A DNA stretch of 64,000 bases from Halobacillus_B sp963739045 (GCA_963739045.1 CAVTYY010000005.1:558001-622000), one strand, 5' to 3'. Counted from the stretch's first letter, positions 18,090 to 27,489 are shown. Notes: a model not told the origin generated them from the sequence alone. Made by a program: numbers and translations.

Positions 18090-20116
18090 AGCAGTCCTCA
18101 ACAGAAAAGAAACTATTCTTGTACGCCTGGAACTTTCGAAAAAGTATAATTGTCGGCCTGGTTTGTCTAGTCTTAGCGGTGGCGCTCGAGCTGACTGGAC
18201 CCTTCATTGCCAAAAGGTTAATCGACCAACATATTGTGGGAATCGAAAACCAATGGTATCAAGTCGAAAAACCAGACCATTATACCGTTCGCTATAACGA
18301 GGAACTTTACAAAAGGTCCGATCGATTAGCTCCGGGAGATCAGGAATCTCAGCCTGCTACAATTCTGCAAGTTAATCATAGCTATTATTTCGTAGATCAG
18401 GAAGTACCGTTAACTGGAAAAAGAACGCTGAACGGCAGTACTTTGACTATCAATGCTCCGGACAAAACAGTAGAGGCTCAAGCAGAACGGCTGTCTATGA
18501 GCCAGTTGTATCAATTTTTCCAGCCTGAACAGAGATCTATTTACAGGCTGCTGGGAATTTACGTAGGCTTGCTGTTTATCGCAGCCCTGTTTAAGTTCTC
18601 TCACACCTTCATTTTGCAAAAGTCCTCCAACCGGATCATTCGCAAAATGCGTGATGACCTTTTTGCTCATCTGCAAAGGCTTCCGATGAAATACTTCGTA
18701 GATCAGCCTGCTGGTAAAATTGTTTCACGCGTGACCAACGATACAGAATCAATTCGCGAGCTGTATGTACGTGTACTGGCAACTTTTGTAACAAGCTTCT
18801 TCTATATGACCGGTATTTACGTTGCCTTGTTTCTACTTGATAAGAGGCTTGCGCTCATGTGTTTGCTTTTAGTACCGATTCTGTATGGCTGGATGAAGCT
18901 TTATAAGCATCTTGGCGGGAAATACAACACAGTCGTTCGTTCTACCGTGAGTGAAATTAATGGAAGTATAAATGAGGCGATACAAGGAATGCCAATCATA
19001 CAAGCATTCCGCCAGGAGAAACAAACCTCAGATGAATTTGAGCAGTTAAATAACAAGCATTTTACCTACCAAAGAAAGCTGGTAAGGCTAAGTGCATTAA
19101 CGTCTTTTAATTTAGTAAATGTACTCAGGAATTTCGCTTTTGTAGGTTTTATCTGGTATTTCGGTTCTGCTTCTCTAGGGGCGGAAGGAATTGTGACAGT
19201 CGGAGTCTTGTACGCCTTTGTCGATTACTTGAACCGATTGTTCCAGCCGATCACCGACTTTGTTAACCAGCTTCCTCAATTGGAAGTAGCCCGTGTGTCA
19301 GCAGGTCGTGTGTTTGAAGTGCTTGAAGAAGAAGGAGAGAGAATCCATTCTAATCCGATTGACCGGTATCGAGGGGAAATTGAATTTGACCACGTATCGT
19401 TTGCATATGAAAAGGATGTGTATGTCTTAAAGGACCTTTCTTTTAAGGTAGCAGCTGGACAGACTGCTGCCTTTGTCGGGCACACCGGTTCTGGTAAAAG
19501 CTCTATTATGAATTTATTATTTCGTTTCTATGATCCGCAAAAAGGCAAGATAAGCCTTGATGGTACGTCCATTCAAGATTTATCAAGGCAGCAAGTTCGC
19601 AGCTATATGGGGATCGTGCTTCAAGATCCATTTATTTTCTCAGGGACGATATTGTCGAATGTAACTATGAATGATGAAGATATTTCCCGGGAAATGGCGA
19701 TAAATGCATTGAAAGCTGTCGGTGCTGACCGTTTTATCGAGAAACTTCCTGGAAGCTATGATGCCCCAGTTAAAGAAAAAGGGGATTCACTATCCATGGG
19801 AGAAAGACAGCTGATTGCATTTGCAAGAGCTCTTGCCTTCGATCCTGCCGTGCTGATTTTGGATGAAGCAACGGCAAATATCGATACCGAGACCGAACAC
19901 TTGATTCAAAAAGCCCTCGAAGTTCTGAAGAAAGGCAGAACAACGCTGGTTATTGCCCACCGTTTATCCACGATACAGCAAGCAGATCAAATATTTGTCT
20001 TAAACCATGGTACAATGGTTGAACAGGGAACACATCAGGAATTGATCGCTGAAGACGGTCAATATTATCAGATGTATCGCATGCAGCAGGGCGCCTTAAA
20101 GGCAAATGCCATGTAG
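18086..20116 (+). CDS. bmrD: Heterodimeric multidrug ABC exporter subunit, YheH/BmrD type
   Basis: The 676-residue partner of BmrC has an extended extracellular insertion between helices 1 and 2 (about residues 50-145) typical of YheH. Walker A is GHTGSGKSS (about 466-474), and the catalytic Walker B is LILDEAT with Glu near 592. Its signature is the altered LSMGERQ rather than LSGGQ. That is the reciprocal asymmetry expected: BmrC supplies the good signature, BmrD the catalytic Glu. The length matches B. subtilis YheH (673). The protease gene begins 34 nt later. Confidence 0.9.
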   Translation: MKQSSTEKKLFLYAWNFRKSIIVGLVCLVLAVALELTGPFIAKRLIDQHIVGIENQWYQVEKPDHYTVRYNEELYKRSDRLAPGDQESQPATILQVNHSYYFVDQEVPLTGKRTLNGSTLTINAPDKTVEAQAERLSMSQLYQFFQPEQRSIYRLLGIYVGLLFIAALFKFSHTFILQKSSNRIIRKMRDDLFAHLQRLPMKYFVDQPAGKIVSRVTNDTESIRELYVRVLATFVTSFFYMTGIYVALFLLDKRLALMCLLLVPILYGWMKLYKHLGGKYNTVVRSTVSEINGSINEAIQGMPIIQAFRQEKQTSDEFEQLNNKHFTYQRKLVRLSALTSFNLVNVLRNFAFVGFIWYFGSASLGAEGIVTVGVLYAFVDYLNRLFQPITDFVNQLPQLEVARVSAGRVFEVLEEEGERIHSNPIDRYRGEIEFDHVSFAYEKDVYVLKDLSFKVAAGQTAAFVGHTGSGKSSIMNLLFRFYDPQKGKISLDGTSIQDLSRQQVRSYMGIVLQDPFIFSGTILSNVTMNDEDISREMAINALKAVGADRFIEKLPGSYDAPVKEKGDSLSMGERQLIAFARALAFDPAVLILDEATANIDTETEHLIQKALEVLKKGRTTLVIAHRLSTIQQADQIFVLNHGTMVEQGTHQELIAEDGQYYQMYRMQQGALKANAM

Positions 20117-20150
20117 TTCCTAATCTCCATTAGCGTGGAGGAGGGCAAAC

Positions 20151-20969
20151 GTGAAGGATCGTAAGGATAAACAAGATATTATAGATGAAGACCTATATGA
20201 AGAAATTGATGAAGAAGAGCTTTATGAGCTTGTTCAAGAAGAGAAGGTAAAAGCACTAGAACGATCACGGCAAAGAAGAGAGCAAAACAAAACCAAAAGA
20301 CCCTTTCCTAAGTGGGCCTTTTGGTTGATTGCTATTGTGATGGTCTTGAATATCATCGCTGTTCTCCCCAATACATTCTCAATCCCAGCGGTTGATTTTT
20401 TAAAGACTTCTGCTCAATTGTCCACAAATAAAAAAATAGAAACTTATCAGAAGTCTATCGTCGTAGTGGAAGCGGGCAATAGTAAGGGGACAGGGTTTTC
20501 CTTTACCAGGGATGGTCAAATATTAACGAATCATCATGTGATTGAAGGAGAGAAACGAATCTCCGTCGCTTTTCCTGAACGAGGGTTGTTTGAGGCAAAG
20601 GTCGTCAAGGATTTCCCGGAAGTGGATCTTGCCGTCCTAAAGGCGGAAGGAAAGAATTTTCCTCATTTACAGCTTGCTGATCATACTGCTTTTAAAGACG
20701 GGGAACATTTCTATTTTATTGGGAATCCGCTGAAGTTTACCGGGATAGCGAATCAAGGGACGATTATTGACTACACCCAGCTGGAAGACTGGAAGGATCC
20801 TGTGCTTATGCTGGATGCACCAGTCTACAGAGGAAACTCTGGAAGTCCGGTTATTAATGATCAAGGTAAAGTCATAGCCGTCGTGTTTGCAACTCTTTCG
20901 CATGAACAGGAAGGCAGAGTAGGATTAGCAGTGCCAATTGATTATTACTATGAGAAAACAAAGGAATGA
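20151..20969 (+). CDS. Membrane-anchored trypsin-like serine protease without PDZ domain
   Basis: The 272 residues comprise a highly acidic cytoplasmic N-terminus (to about 45), one transmembrane helix (about 55-75) and an extracytoplasmic chymotrypsin-fold domain. The triad is visible: His in LTNHHVIEG, Asp in EVDLAVLKA and Ser in RGNSGSPV. It resembles the protease core of HtrA but ends without a PDZ domain. GTG start with GGAGGAGGG. It follows bmrD by 34 nt and may be co-transcribed, although no functional link is known. A bidirectional terminator follows. Confidence 0.85.
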   Translation: MKDRKDKQDIIDEDLYEEIDEEELYELVQEEKVKALERSRQRREQNKTKRPFPKWAFWLIAIVMVLNIIAVLPNTFSIPAVDFLKTSAQLSTNKKIETYQKSIVVVEAGNSKGTGFSFTRDGQILTNHHVIEGEKRISVAFPERGLFEAKVVKDFPEVDLAVLKAEGKNFPHLQLADHTAFKDGEHFYFIGNPLKFTGIANQGTIIDYTQLEDWKDPVLMLDAPVYRGNSGSPVINDQGKVIAVVFATLSHEQEGRVGLAVPIDYYYEKTKE

Positions 20970-20970
20970 A

Positions 20971-21001
20971 AAAATCCTGAGCAATCTATGCTCAGGATTT
21001 T
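20971..21001. terminator. Bidirectional terminator between protease and oxidoreductase genes
   Basis: AAAATCCTGAGC pairs perfectly with GCTCAGGATTTT (20990-21001), giving T runs on both strands between two convergent genes. It overlaps the stop codon of the minus-strand gene. Confidence 0.9.
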
Positions 21002-21608
21002 AATTTGTTTCTAATTGATTCCCCGTAACTGGGATAGGATTGAAATTCAGTAACTCAGAAAAATGCAACACATTATAAGTCATTCGTTCGACTTTCTGCT
21101 GAATATCTTCTTCTTCAACCGTCCGAGGAGGGTCCAGAGGCTCATTGCAAATAGCACTCGCGTGAGGGGGGAGTGTGAAGCCTAGCATAGAAAGTCGGTA
21201 ATGTATCGATTGAGCAGCCAGTCTTGCACCGCCATCACCGGCATCAGCTACAATAACGCCACCAACTTTATTGTAAAAGAGGCCTTGGCCTTTTCTATTC
21301 GTCATTTCATGATAGCCTTGCAGTCTCTCTAGAATGAGCGAAGCAATACTGCTTTTGTCTCCCATGGCAATGGGTGTAGCGAAGATCACGATATCTGCAT
21401 TTAATATTTTCTCAAAGATAAATGGCCAGTCATCATCGCGGTCTATCGTACTGGATATTCCAAATTTAATATGAAAATCGCGTAAGTGGATGCGATTCAC
21501 ATCAACTTTCTCCTTCTGCAAGGTTAAAGCAGCATGATGGAGAAGCTTGTCTGTATCTGTATGTTCATTTCCTTTTTCTAAACTGCAATTCAGTAATACG
21601 GCGTTCAT
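21000..21608 (-). CDS. NAD(P)H-dependent FMN reductase / flavodoxin-like oxidoreductase
   Basis: The 202-residue protein has a flavodoxin fold: an N-terminal NAVLLNCSLEKGNEHTDTDKL FMN-phosphate loop, ADIVIFATPIAMGDKSSIASLILERL, and VGGVIVADAGDGGARLAAQS. It belongs to the NADPH-dependent FMN reductase/flavodoxin-like group; the substrate (quinone, azo or nitro compounds) is not predictable. A start at 21638 would add 10 residues, but the ATG at 21608 has AAGGAGG 9 nt upstream. The gene is monocistronic. Confidence 0.82.
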   Translation of the reverse strand: MNAVLLNCSLEKGNEHTDTDKLLHHAALTLQKEKVDVNRIHLRDFHIKFGISSTIDRDDDWPFIFEKILNADIVIFATPIAMGDKSSIASLILERLQGYHEMTNRKGQGLFYNKVGGVIVADAGDGGARLAAQSIHYRLSMLGFTLPPHASAICNEPLDPPRTVEEEDIQQKVERMTYNVLHFSELLNFNPIPVTGNQLETN

Positions 21609-21952
21609 CTTATCGATCCTCCTTAAGGATGTCGTCACTCTAGATTTATCCTATATTTATATAAAGTAAACTTCTTAATCCTAATGAATACCTTTTCCTA
21701 GGTAAATAAGACCATTAAACTACTGTATACTCTGTTTCTATGTTAGTTGTACGGAAACAAGTGACTTATGTCCTGTTTTCTGCAATCATTACTTAATAAA
21801 ATGTAAATCGTGTGTGGTGGAATACTCCGTAAATTTACAGTAAAATAGTCATGCTCTCTACAATACCCATGCATACAACTACCTTTAAAAAGTGAATAAG
21901 AAACATTGGTTGATACAATTCTGTAACATAAATGAAACTAATATTTAAAAAT

Positions 21953-21981
21953 ACACCCAAAAAATAGACCTGTTAATCGAA
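21953..21981 (+). promoter_or_regulatory. Candidate SigI-dependent autoregulatory promoter of sigI
   Basis: ACACCC followed by an A-tract (21953-21964) and CGAA at 21978-21981 resemble the -35 (CCC plus A-tract) and -10 (CGAA) features reported for sigma-I promoters. The spacing is 19 nt. It lies 29 nt upstream of the sigI start. The rest of the 401-nt gap (21609-22009) shows no other clear signal. Confidence 0.4.
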
Positions 21982-22009
21982 CGATTTTAATGGCTGGAGG
22001 TGATAAAGG

Positions 22010-22747
22010 TTGATCAGTCGTCTGTTCCAAAAAAATAACACCTCCCTTGACTTGCAAGTAGTTGAAGCCAAGCAAGGGGACGAAGATATCCGTAATGAGA
22101 TCCTCAAACAGTATCAACCTTTTATTGCCAAAAGTGTTTCTGAAGTATGTAAAAGATATATTGACCCTCGTATAGATGATGAATTCAGTATTGGTCTGGC
22201 AGCATTTAACGAAGCCATACAAGCTTATTCTTCTGAAAAAGGGTGCTCATTTCTTTCATTTGCCCGTCTAGTGATCAAAAGAAAGGTGATTGACTATATC
22301 CGAAATGAGCAGAAAAAACTTCCGGTTACTTCACTGAATGAAACCTATGAAGATGAAGAACAAATGGAGAACCCTTCAGAGATTGCAGCTGCCAAGGAAC
22401 GGTTTCAGTTAGAAACGGAATCGTGGTACCGCAGAGAGGAGATTGAGGAATTTAAATCTCAGCTCAAGAAATATAATTTAACGTTTGCGGAATTGACCGA
22501 AGCTTCCCCTAAGCATAAAGACGCCAGGGAGTCAGCTGTTCACAGCGCGAGGCTTGTCCAGAGCGATGAGAGACTTTTGAATCAAGTGCTGGAAAAAGGA
22601 AGACTGCCAATTAAGGAACTTCTAAGGCAGGTAAATGTAAGTAAGAAAACACTTGAGCGAAATCGAAAGTTTATTATTGCGATGGTTCTAATTCTAGACG
22701 GGGACTATAAATATCTCCAAGAGTACTTGAAGGGGGTGGGTGTGTGA
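22010..22747 (+). CDS. sigI: RNA polymerase sigma factor SigI
   Basis: The alternative sigma factor of 245 residues has a sigma-70 region 2-like segment (EFSIGLAAFNEAIQAYSSEKGCSF and FARLVIKRKVIDYIRNEQKK) and a C-terminal SigI-specific helix-turn-helix (LPIKELLRQVNVSKKTLERNRKFIIAMVLIL). SigI controls heat and envelope-stress genes in Bacillus. The start is TTG at 22010, 5 nt after GGAGGTGAT. The stop overlaps the GTG start of rsgI, so factor and anti-factor are coupled. Confidence 0.95.
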   Translation: MISRLFQKNNTSLDLQVVEAKQGDEDIRNEILKQYQPFIAKSVSEVCKRYIDPRIDDEFSIGLAAFNEAIQAYSSEKGCSFLSFARLVIKRKVIDYIRNEQKKLPVTSLNETYEDEEQMENPSEIAAAKERFQLETESWYRREEIEEFKSQLKKYNLTFAELTEASPKHKDARESAVHSARLVQSDERLLNQVLEKGRLPIKELLRQVNVSKKTLERNRKFIIAMVLILDGDYKYLQEYLKGVGV

Positions 22748-23970
22748 GGAAAGGTATTGTCATGGAGCAGAGTCATTATTTTACCATTGTAATGACGAGT
22801 GATGGCGCATTCTATAAAGCTCAGCCAATTGAAGCTGAAATTGGTATGGAAATTGAATTTAAAGCAATGACAGAGGAAAGCAGCGATAGAAAGCAGACAT
22901 GGCTATTAAGTCAACGGAATATGAAAGTTGCAGCTTTAGCAATGGCTCTTTGTGTAGCGCTTCTCCCTCTGTTTCTCTGGTATGGAAGCAATCGTGCCTA
23001 TGCGTATGTAAATATTGATATCAATCCAAGTGTAGAGCTTAAGCTTAACAATAAAATGGAAGTGCTTGAAATCCATCCGTTAAATGAAGATGCTGAAGGT
23101 ATAGTCTCACACCTGGATAACTGGAAGAGAAAAAAAGCATCAGAAGTTACGCTGGATATGATCTCATTAAGCCAGGAATATGGCTATATGAATAAGAAAA
23201 ATGAAGTACTTATTGGAATTAGTTATGTGAAGAATTCTCATAAGAAGGATTTTACTAAAGATATTGAAACTTACTTAGAGAAGAAGTCTCTACCGGTGTC
23301 CATTGCGGCTTATGAGGTCCCGGAAGACGTAAGAAAGCAAGCAAAACAGAAAAAAGGTTCCGTAAATAAAGAAATGGCACGAACGATCGGTAAGGATAAA
23401 AAAACATCGACAGAGGCATCAGTGGCTCAAAATATTCAAATTGGAGACGAGGATAAAGCTATTATTCAATCATTTTATCAGGAAGATCATCCTACTCCAG
23501 CAGCACAGCCCGCTCCGTCCTCCCAGCCTGCCGAAAAGCCCCAGGTCATTTCTGGAAAAGCGGAAGAGCAGGACCAACCAAGTAATGATAGGTCTTCGCC
23601 ACCTAAGGACAATGTCGAGAAAGACAGTTCTCCTACGGCTAAACAGAAGGGCCGCAAAACGTTTCCCGCTAATAAAACGGAGAAGAAGGCAGCTGAAAAT
23701 AACAACCAAAAACACGGACTGAAATCTTCTTCCGAAACTCCTTCAAAATCTAAAGATAAGTCTAGAAAGCCGTTCGAACAAGAGAATCATGGGAATCATT
23801 CGCCGGATCACATGAGCATGGGAAATCCCATCCGTCGTACAATAGACACCATTCTGATGATAAAAAGCAAAATCATCCAAGACGGAACAAACATGAGAGT
23901 GATAAAGCAAAGCAAGAGAATGAACACAAAAAAGAGCGTAAACCTCACCGCTCCCATTAAGTGTGTTTGA
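22744..23970 (+). CDS. rsgI: Anti-sigma-I factor RsgI, C-terminal tail probably frameshifted
   Basis: The 408-residue frame has a cytoplasmic RsgI N-domain that holds SigI (about 7-45), one transmembrane helix (about 60-80), and the conserved extracellular AYAYVNIDINPSVELKLNN region. A long Lys/Glu/Ser/Pro-rich tail follows. After about 23796 the annotated frame becomes hydrophobic (TIDTILMIKSKII). The frame one base back runs for 54 codons of His/Lys/Asp-rich sequence typical of RsgI tails (SHEHGKSHPSYNRHHSDDKK) to a TAA at 23958-23960. This suggests a lost base or -1 slip. The GTG start overlaps the sigI stop. Confidence 0.88.
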   Translation: MRKGIVMEQSHYFTIVMTSDGAFYKAQPIEAEIGMEIEFKAMTEESSDRKQTWLLSQRNMKVAALAMALCVALLPLFLWYGSNRAYAYVNIDINPSVELKLNNKMEVLEIHPLNEDAEGIVSHLDNWKRKKASEVTLDMISLSQEYGYMNKKNEVLIGISYVKNSHKKDFTKDIETYLEKKSLPVSIAAYEVPEDVRKQAKQKKGSVNKEMARTIGKDKKTSTEASVAQNIQIGDEDKAIIQSFYQEDHPTPAAQPAPSSQPAEKPQVISGKAEEQDQPSNDRSSPPKDNVEKDSSPTAKQKGRKTFPANKTEKKAAENNNQKHGLKSSSETPSKSKDKSRKPFEQENHGNHSPDHMSMGNPIRRTIDTILMIKSKIIQDGTNMRVIKQSKRMNTKKSVNLTAPIKCV

Positions 23971-23991
23971 CTTATTTATATAGACTTCAGC

Positions 23992-24020
23992 ACACTCCCT
24001 GGACGGGGAGTGTTTTTTTT
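23992..24020 (+). terminator. Terminator of the sigI-rsgI operon
   Basis: ACACTCCC (23992-23999) pairs with GGGAGTGT (24006-24013) and is followed by eight T. Confidence 0.92.
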
Positions 24021-24223
24021 AAGTTCTAATAGTGAATAGATAGGTAAATCCACATGAATAGGTGGAGTAGAAAATGACGAAATAATTTCCTGGAGTGAAT
24101 AAATAGTGATGGATAGAATCTCTTTGCTTTACTTAACTTAAGATGGGGAATAACTATTAAATAGCTGGGGTCAAAGACGTGGACACGGAATATGGAGAAT
24201 CCCAGAGACCATTATATATAGAA

Positions 24224-24258
24224 TAACAGCTAGTCCAAGTTTGATTGGCTAGCTGTTA
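24224..24258 (-). terminator. Terminator of the TetR gene
   Basis: TAACAGCTAG pairs with CTAGCTGTTA across a short loop and overlaps the stop codon of the minus-strand gene. The T run is weak. Confidence 0.6.
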
Positions 24259-24876
24259 GCTTGTCTCATTAGAGCCTTCCGAATTTCCCATAAGTCCATG
24301 AAAGAACAACTGAGTTAATTCTTCTAGAAAGCGATAATCCGTTTCTTGGGAGTATTGAAATAATTCAGGGCTTGACCGCATGGCTTGAGAGTACATATCT
24401 AAATAAAAGAGAATGGCTTTAAATGACAGATCTTTATGGATCACCCCTTCATTCTTTCCCTGTTTTACCAGCTCCATGAATAAAGGAATGCTCGTTTGTT
24501 CTGAAAAATTCTTAATAAATTCCTGGATTTCAGGTCTGTCAGACATGATGGTTCGCAAAAAATCAGAGTTCAAAAGAAGGATATTCTCATTTTTATCACG
24601 TAGTAAGTCCCGCAATTTTTCTTTGAAACTCTTCTCACTGTCATCCAATACAACTTGAAATTGAGAAATCTTTTCTTCGGTAAATTTTTTTATACTTTCA
24701 AATACTAATTCTTCTTTTCCGCCAAAATAGTTATAAATGGTTACTTGAGAAACTTGAGCTTTACTGGCTATGTCCTGAATACTTACTTTTTGAACTCCAT
24801 AAGTAGAAAAAAGCTCTAAAGCGGCATCAAGTATATTCATTTTTTTTCGTTCTTTACGTCGTTCAAATCCGTTCAC
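24256..24876 (-). CDS. TetR/AcrR family transcriptional regulator
   Basis: The 206-residue protein has the classical TetR N-terminal DNA-binding domain (ILDAALELFSTYGVQKVSIQDIASKAQVSQVTIYNYFGGKEELV, about 14-60) and an all-helical ligand domain. The GTG start follows GAGAGGTGTA. It is isolated, with no divergent efflux or metabolic gene adjacent other than the GNAT-nitrilase gene 186 nt away, so the target is unclear. Confidence 0.88.
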   Translation of the reverse strand: MNGFERRKERKKMNILDAALELFSTYGVQKVSIQDIASKAQVSQVTIYNYFGGKEELVFESIKKFTEEKISQFQVVLDDSEKSFKEKLRDLLRDKNENILLLNSDFLRTIMSDRPEIQEFIKNFSEQTSIPLFMELVKQGKNEGVIHKDLSFKAILFYLDMYSQAMRSSPELFQYSQETDYRFLEELTQLFFHGLMGNSEGSNETS

Positions 24877-25062
24877 AGGCTACACCTCTCCCTTCATTTT
24901 ACCTTTAGTTATGAAATAAATCAATTCATATATTTCATAATAAGAACTTGGAGATCAACGTGAATTTTATAGATCGGAGGGGTGAAACTTTACAGGTTGA
25001 ACCTCTATTCAGTACGATAAATAGTAAGTAAGACAATCTCACAAAGAGAGAGGTATGGAGTT

Positions 25063-26625
25063 ATGTCCAAATTGGATTTATCCCAATTCGAGAAGAAATT
25101 GATTGTCCGCAATACACAGGATGGAGATCTGGAACAGCTGTTAGAATTACAGAAAGTCTGTTTTCAAAATATGGAACCCTGGAAAAGGGAACATCTGGAA
25201 AGTCACTTAACCCATTTTCCAGAAGGGCAGTTTGTTGTCGAATATGATAAGGAGATTATTGGCAGCTGCTCGAGCTTAATCGTGAACTTCGATGAATATG
25301 ATGACAAACATACGTGGGACGATATCACTGACGAAGGTTACATTTCTAATCATGATCCAGAAGGGTATAACCTGTATGGCATAGAGGTCATGGTTCATCC
25401 TGAATTCAGAGGAATGAAAATCGGCAGGCGGCTGTACGAAGCTAGAAAAGACTTGGCTAGAGAGTTAAATTTAAAAAGTATTATTATTGGCGGCAGGATC
25501 CCCAATTATCATAAATATGAGCAGGAGATGACGCCCCGGGAATATGTAGAGGAAGTCCGTGCCCAAAACATATTTGATCCTGTACTAACTTTCCAAATCA
25601 TTAATGGTTTTACTGTGATGAGGATCAATCCTGACTACTTACCTGATGATCAAATGTCTTTAAAATATGCGACGTTAATGGAATGGAATAACATTGATTA
25701 CCGGGCGAGAACAAAACGCCACTTTAAAACGAGTTACCCAGTTCGAATTATGGTGATTCAATATATGATGAAAAAGATCGACAGTTTTGAGGAATTTGTC
25801 AAACAGTGTGAGTATTACGTGGACGTTGCGGCTGATTATGGATCGGATTTCGCAGTCTTTCCGGAAATCTTCACCACCCAGCTTATGTCGTTCTTAGAAG
25901 AAAAAGTTCCTTCAAAAGCGGTCAGGAGATTATCCGAGTATACAGAAGAATATATTGAAATGTTTACTCATCTAGCTGTTAAATACAATGTTAACATTGT
26001 CGGAGGGTCCCACTTTGTGGAGGAAGATGATCATATCTATAACATCTCCTACTTATTTAGAAGAGATGGTACCATAGAGAAACAATATAAGATCCATGTG
26101 ACACCAAATGAACGTACGTGGTGGGGCATACAGCCTGGAGATGCCGTCAAAGTATTTGATACTGATTGCGGCAAAATAGCAATCCAAATATGCTATGACA
26201 TTCAATTTCCGGAGCTTGCCCGCTATGCCGTGGACCAAGGGGCTAATATTATTTTCGTCCCGTTTTGTACAGACGATCGCCAAGGATATTTGCGCGTCCG
26301 TTATTGTGCTCAGGCAAGGGCTGTAGAAAATCAGGTCTATACTGTAATTGCTGGTACTGTAGGAAACTTAACCCATGTGGAAAATATGGATATTCAATAT
26401 GCTCAATCCGGAATCTTTACCCCCTCTGACTTTGAATTTGCCAGAGATGGCGTCATTGGGGAATGTAATCCTAATATAGAAACTGTCGTAGTAGGAGATG
26501 TAGATCTGGAGATTCTTAGAAGACAGAGAAAGTCAGGTACTGTCCGCCAATTACGCGACCGACGCCGTGACTTATTTGAATTAAACTATCGAGTAGATAC
26601 TGAAGTTAAGCCAGAACGAACGTAA
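25063..26625 (+). CDS. yhcX: GNAT acetyltransferase-carbon/nitrogen hydrolase fusion (YhcX-like)
   Basis: The 520 residues form two enzymes. Residues about 12-195 are a GNAT acyl-CoA acetyltransferase (VMVHPEFRGMKIGRRLYEARK is the acetyl-CoA loop). Residues about 228-500 are a nitrilase-superfamily amidase with the catalytic triad Glu268 (FPEIF), Lys343 (YKIHV) and Cys377 (ICYDI). The layout equals B. subtilis YhcX (513 aa), whose substrate is unknown. The SDR gene starts 15 nt downstream and is probably co-transcribed. YhcY/YhcZ/YhdB homologues follow, preserving the B. subtilis neighbourhood. Confidence 0.92.
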   Translation: MSKLDLSQFEKKLIVRNTQDGDLEQLLELQKVCFQNMEPWKREHLESHLTHFPEGQFVVEYDKEIIGSCSSLIVNFDEYDDKHTWDDITDEGYISNHDPEGYNLYGIEVMVHPEFRGMKIGRRLYEARKDLARELNLKSIIIGGRIPNYHKYEQEMTPREYVEEVRAQNIFDPVLTFQIINGFTVMRINPDYLPDDQMSLKYATLMEWNNIDYRARTKRHFKTSYPVRIMVIQYMMKKIDSFEEFVKQCEYYVDVAADYGSDFAVFPEIFTTQLMSFLEEKVPSKAVRRLSEYTEEYIEMFTHLAVKYNVNIVGGSHFVEEDDHIYNISYLFRRDGTIEKQYKIHVTPNERTWWGIQPGDAVKVFDTDCGKIAIQICYDIQFPELARYAVDQGANIIFVPFCTDDRQGYLRVRYCAQARAVENQVYTVIAGTVGNLTHVENMDIQYAQSGIFTPSDFEFARDGVIGECNPNIETVVVGDVDLEILRRQRKSGTVRQLRDRRRDLFELNYRVDTEVKPERT

Positions 26626-26639
26626 GGAGAGAAGAAACC

Positions 26640-27365
26640 ATGCTGAAAGATCAAGTGGCTATTATAACCGGAGCTTCAAGAGGGATAGGTAAAGAAGTAG
26701 CAATTCAATTAGCCGAGCAAGGAGTAAAACTTGCGATACTAGGAAGTTCCGATGAAGTTCATGCAACGAAAGAAGAAATCAACAGCAAAGGGTATTCCGA
26801 TATCTTATCCTTTACAGCTGATGTAACAAGTGAAAATGAAGTTGACCATGTGGTTCATGCCACAAAGAACGCCTTTGGACGGATCGATATATTAATTAAC
26901 AATGCCGGAATAGGAAAGTTCAAACCTGTCGAAGAGGTGACTGTGGAGGAATGGCGTAAGACGTATGAAGTTAATGTTCAAGGTGTTTTTCTGGCTACTA
27001 AAGCAGTGCTGCCTCAAATGAAAAAACAAAAATTCGGCACGATCCTGACTGTCGCTTCTGATGTCTCGCGTTATACCATTCCTGAAGGAGGATCACTCTA
27101 TACCTCCACTAAATATGCTGTTCAAGGCTTTATGGGTTCTCTGGCCCAAGAAGTTCGCAGCTATGGAATTCGAGCAGGAACCGTAAACCCAGGAATGGTG
27201 GATACGTATTTCGCGGATAGCAGCCAGGGAGATGCTGAGAAAGAAGAATGGTTGAAGGTACAGGATGTAGCTGAGGCCATCGTTTATATGGCTGGTGCTC
27301 CGAAGCATATGCTGATCGATGAATTGCACTTACATCCCATCATCCAGGAATACCCTAGAGTATAA
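26640..27365 (+). CDS. Short-chain dehydrogenase/reductase (FabG-like)
   Basis: The 241-residue Rossmann protein has the cofactor motif TGASRGIGKEV, NNAGIGKF and the catalytic YTSTK (Tyr-x-x-x-Lys) with a preceding Ser. It is annotated in many genomes as 3-ketoacyl-(acyl-carrier-protein) reductase-like, but the substrate of this copy is not known. It follows yhcX by 15 nt, so the two probably form an operon. A terminator lies 43 nt beyond its stop. Confidence 0.88.
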   Translation: MLKDQVAIITGASRGIGKEVAIQLAEQGVKLAILGSSDEVHATKEEINSKGYSDILSFTADVTSENEVDHVVHATKNAFGRIDILINNAGIGKFKPVEEVTVEEWRKTYEVNVQGVFLATKAVLPQMKKQKFGTILTVASDVSRYTIPEGGSLYTSTKYAVQGFMGSLAQEVRSYGIRAGTVNPGMVDTYFADSSQGDAEKEEWLKVQDVAEAIVYMAGAPKHMLIDELHLHPIIQEYPRV

Positions 27366-27407
27366 ATGGGTTGCGAGAGTAAAACGAAAGCATTTGTTCA
27401 CCAGAAG

Positions 27408-27442
27408 ACCCGCCCCATGTAAAATTGCAGGGGCGGGTTTTC
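27408..27442 (+). terminator. Terminator after yhcX-SDR
   Basis: ACCCGCCCC (27408-27416) pairs with GGGGCGGGT (27430-27438) and is followed by TTTTCT. Confidence 0.9.
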
Positions 27443-27489
27443 TGTGGTTTATTAGCGCTGCTTTTGTCGTCCTGACCCGGCGCGTCTGC

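Noticed and set aside
23441..23722. Long frames on both strands inside rsgI (93 aa plus, 81 and 72 aa minus)
   Set aside because: They arise from the biased codon content of the Lys/Pro/Ser-rich rsgI tail; no ribosome site or homology.
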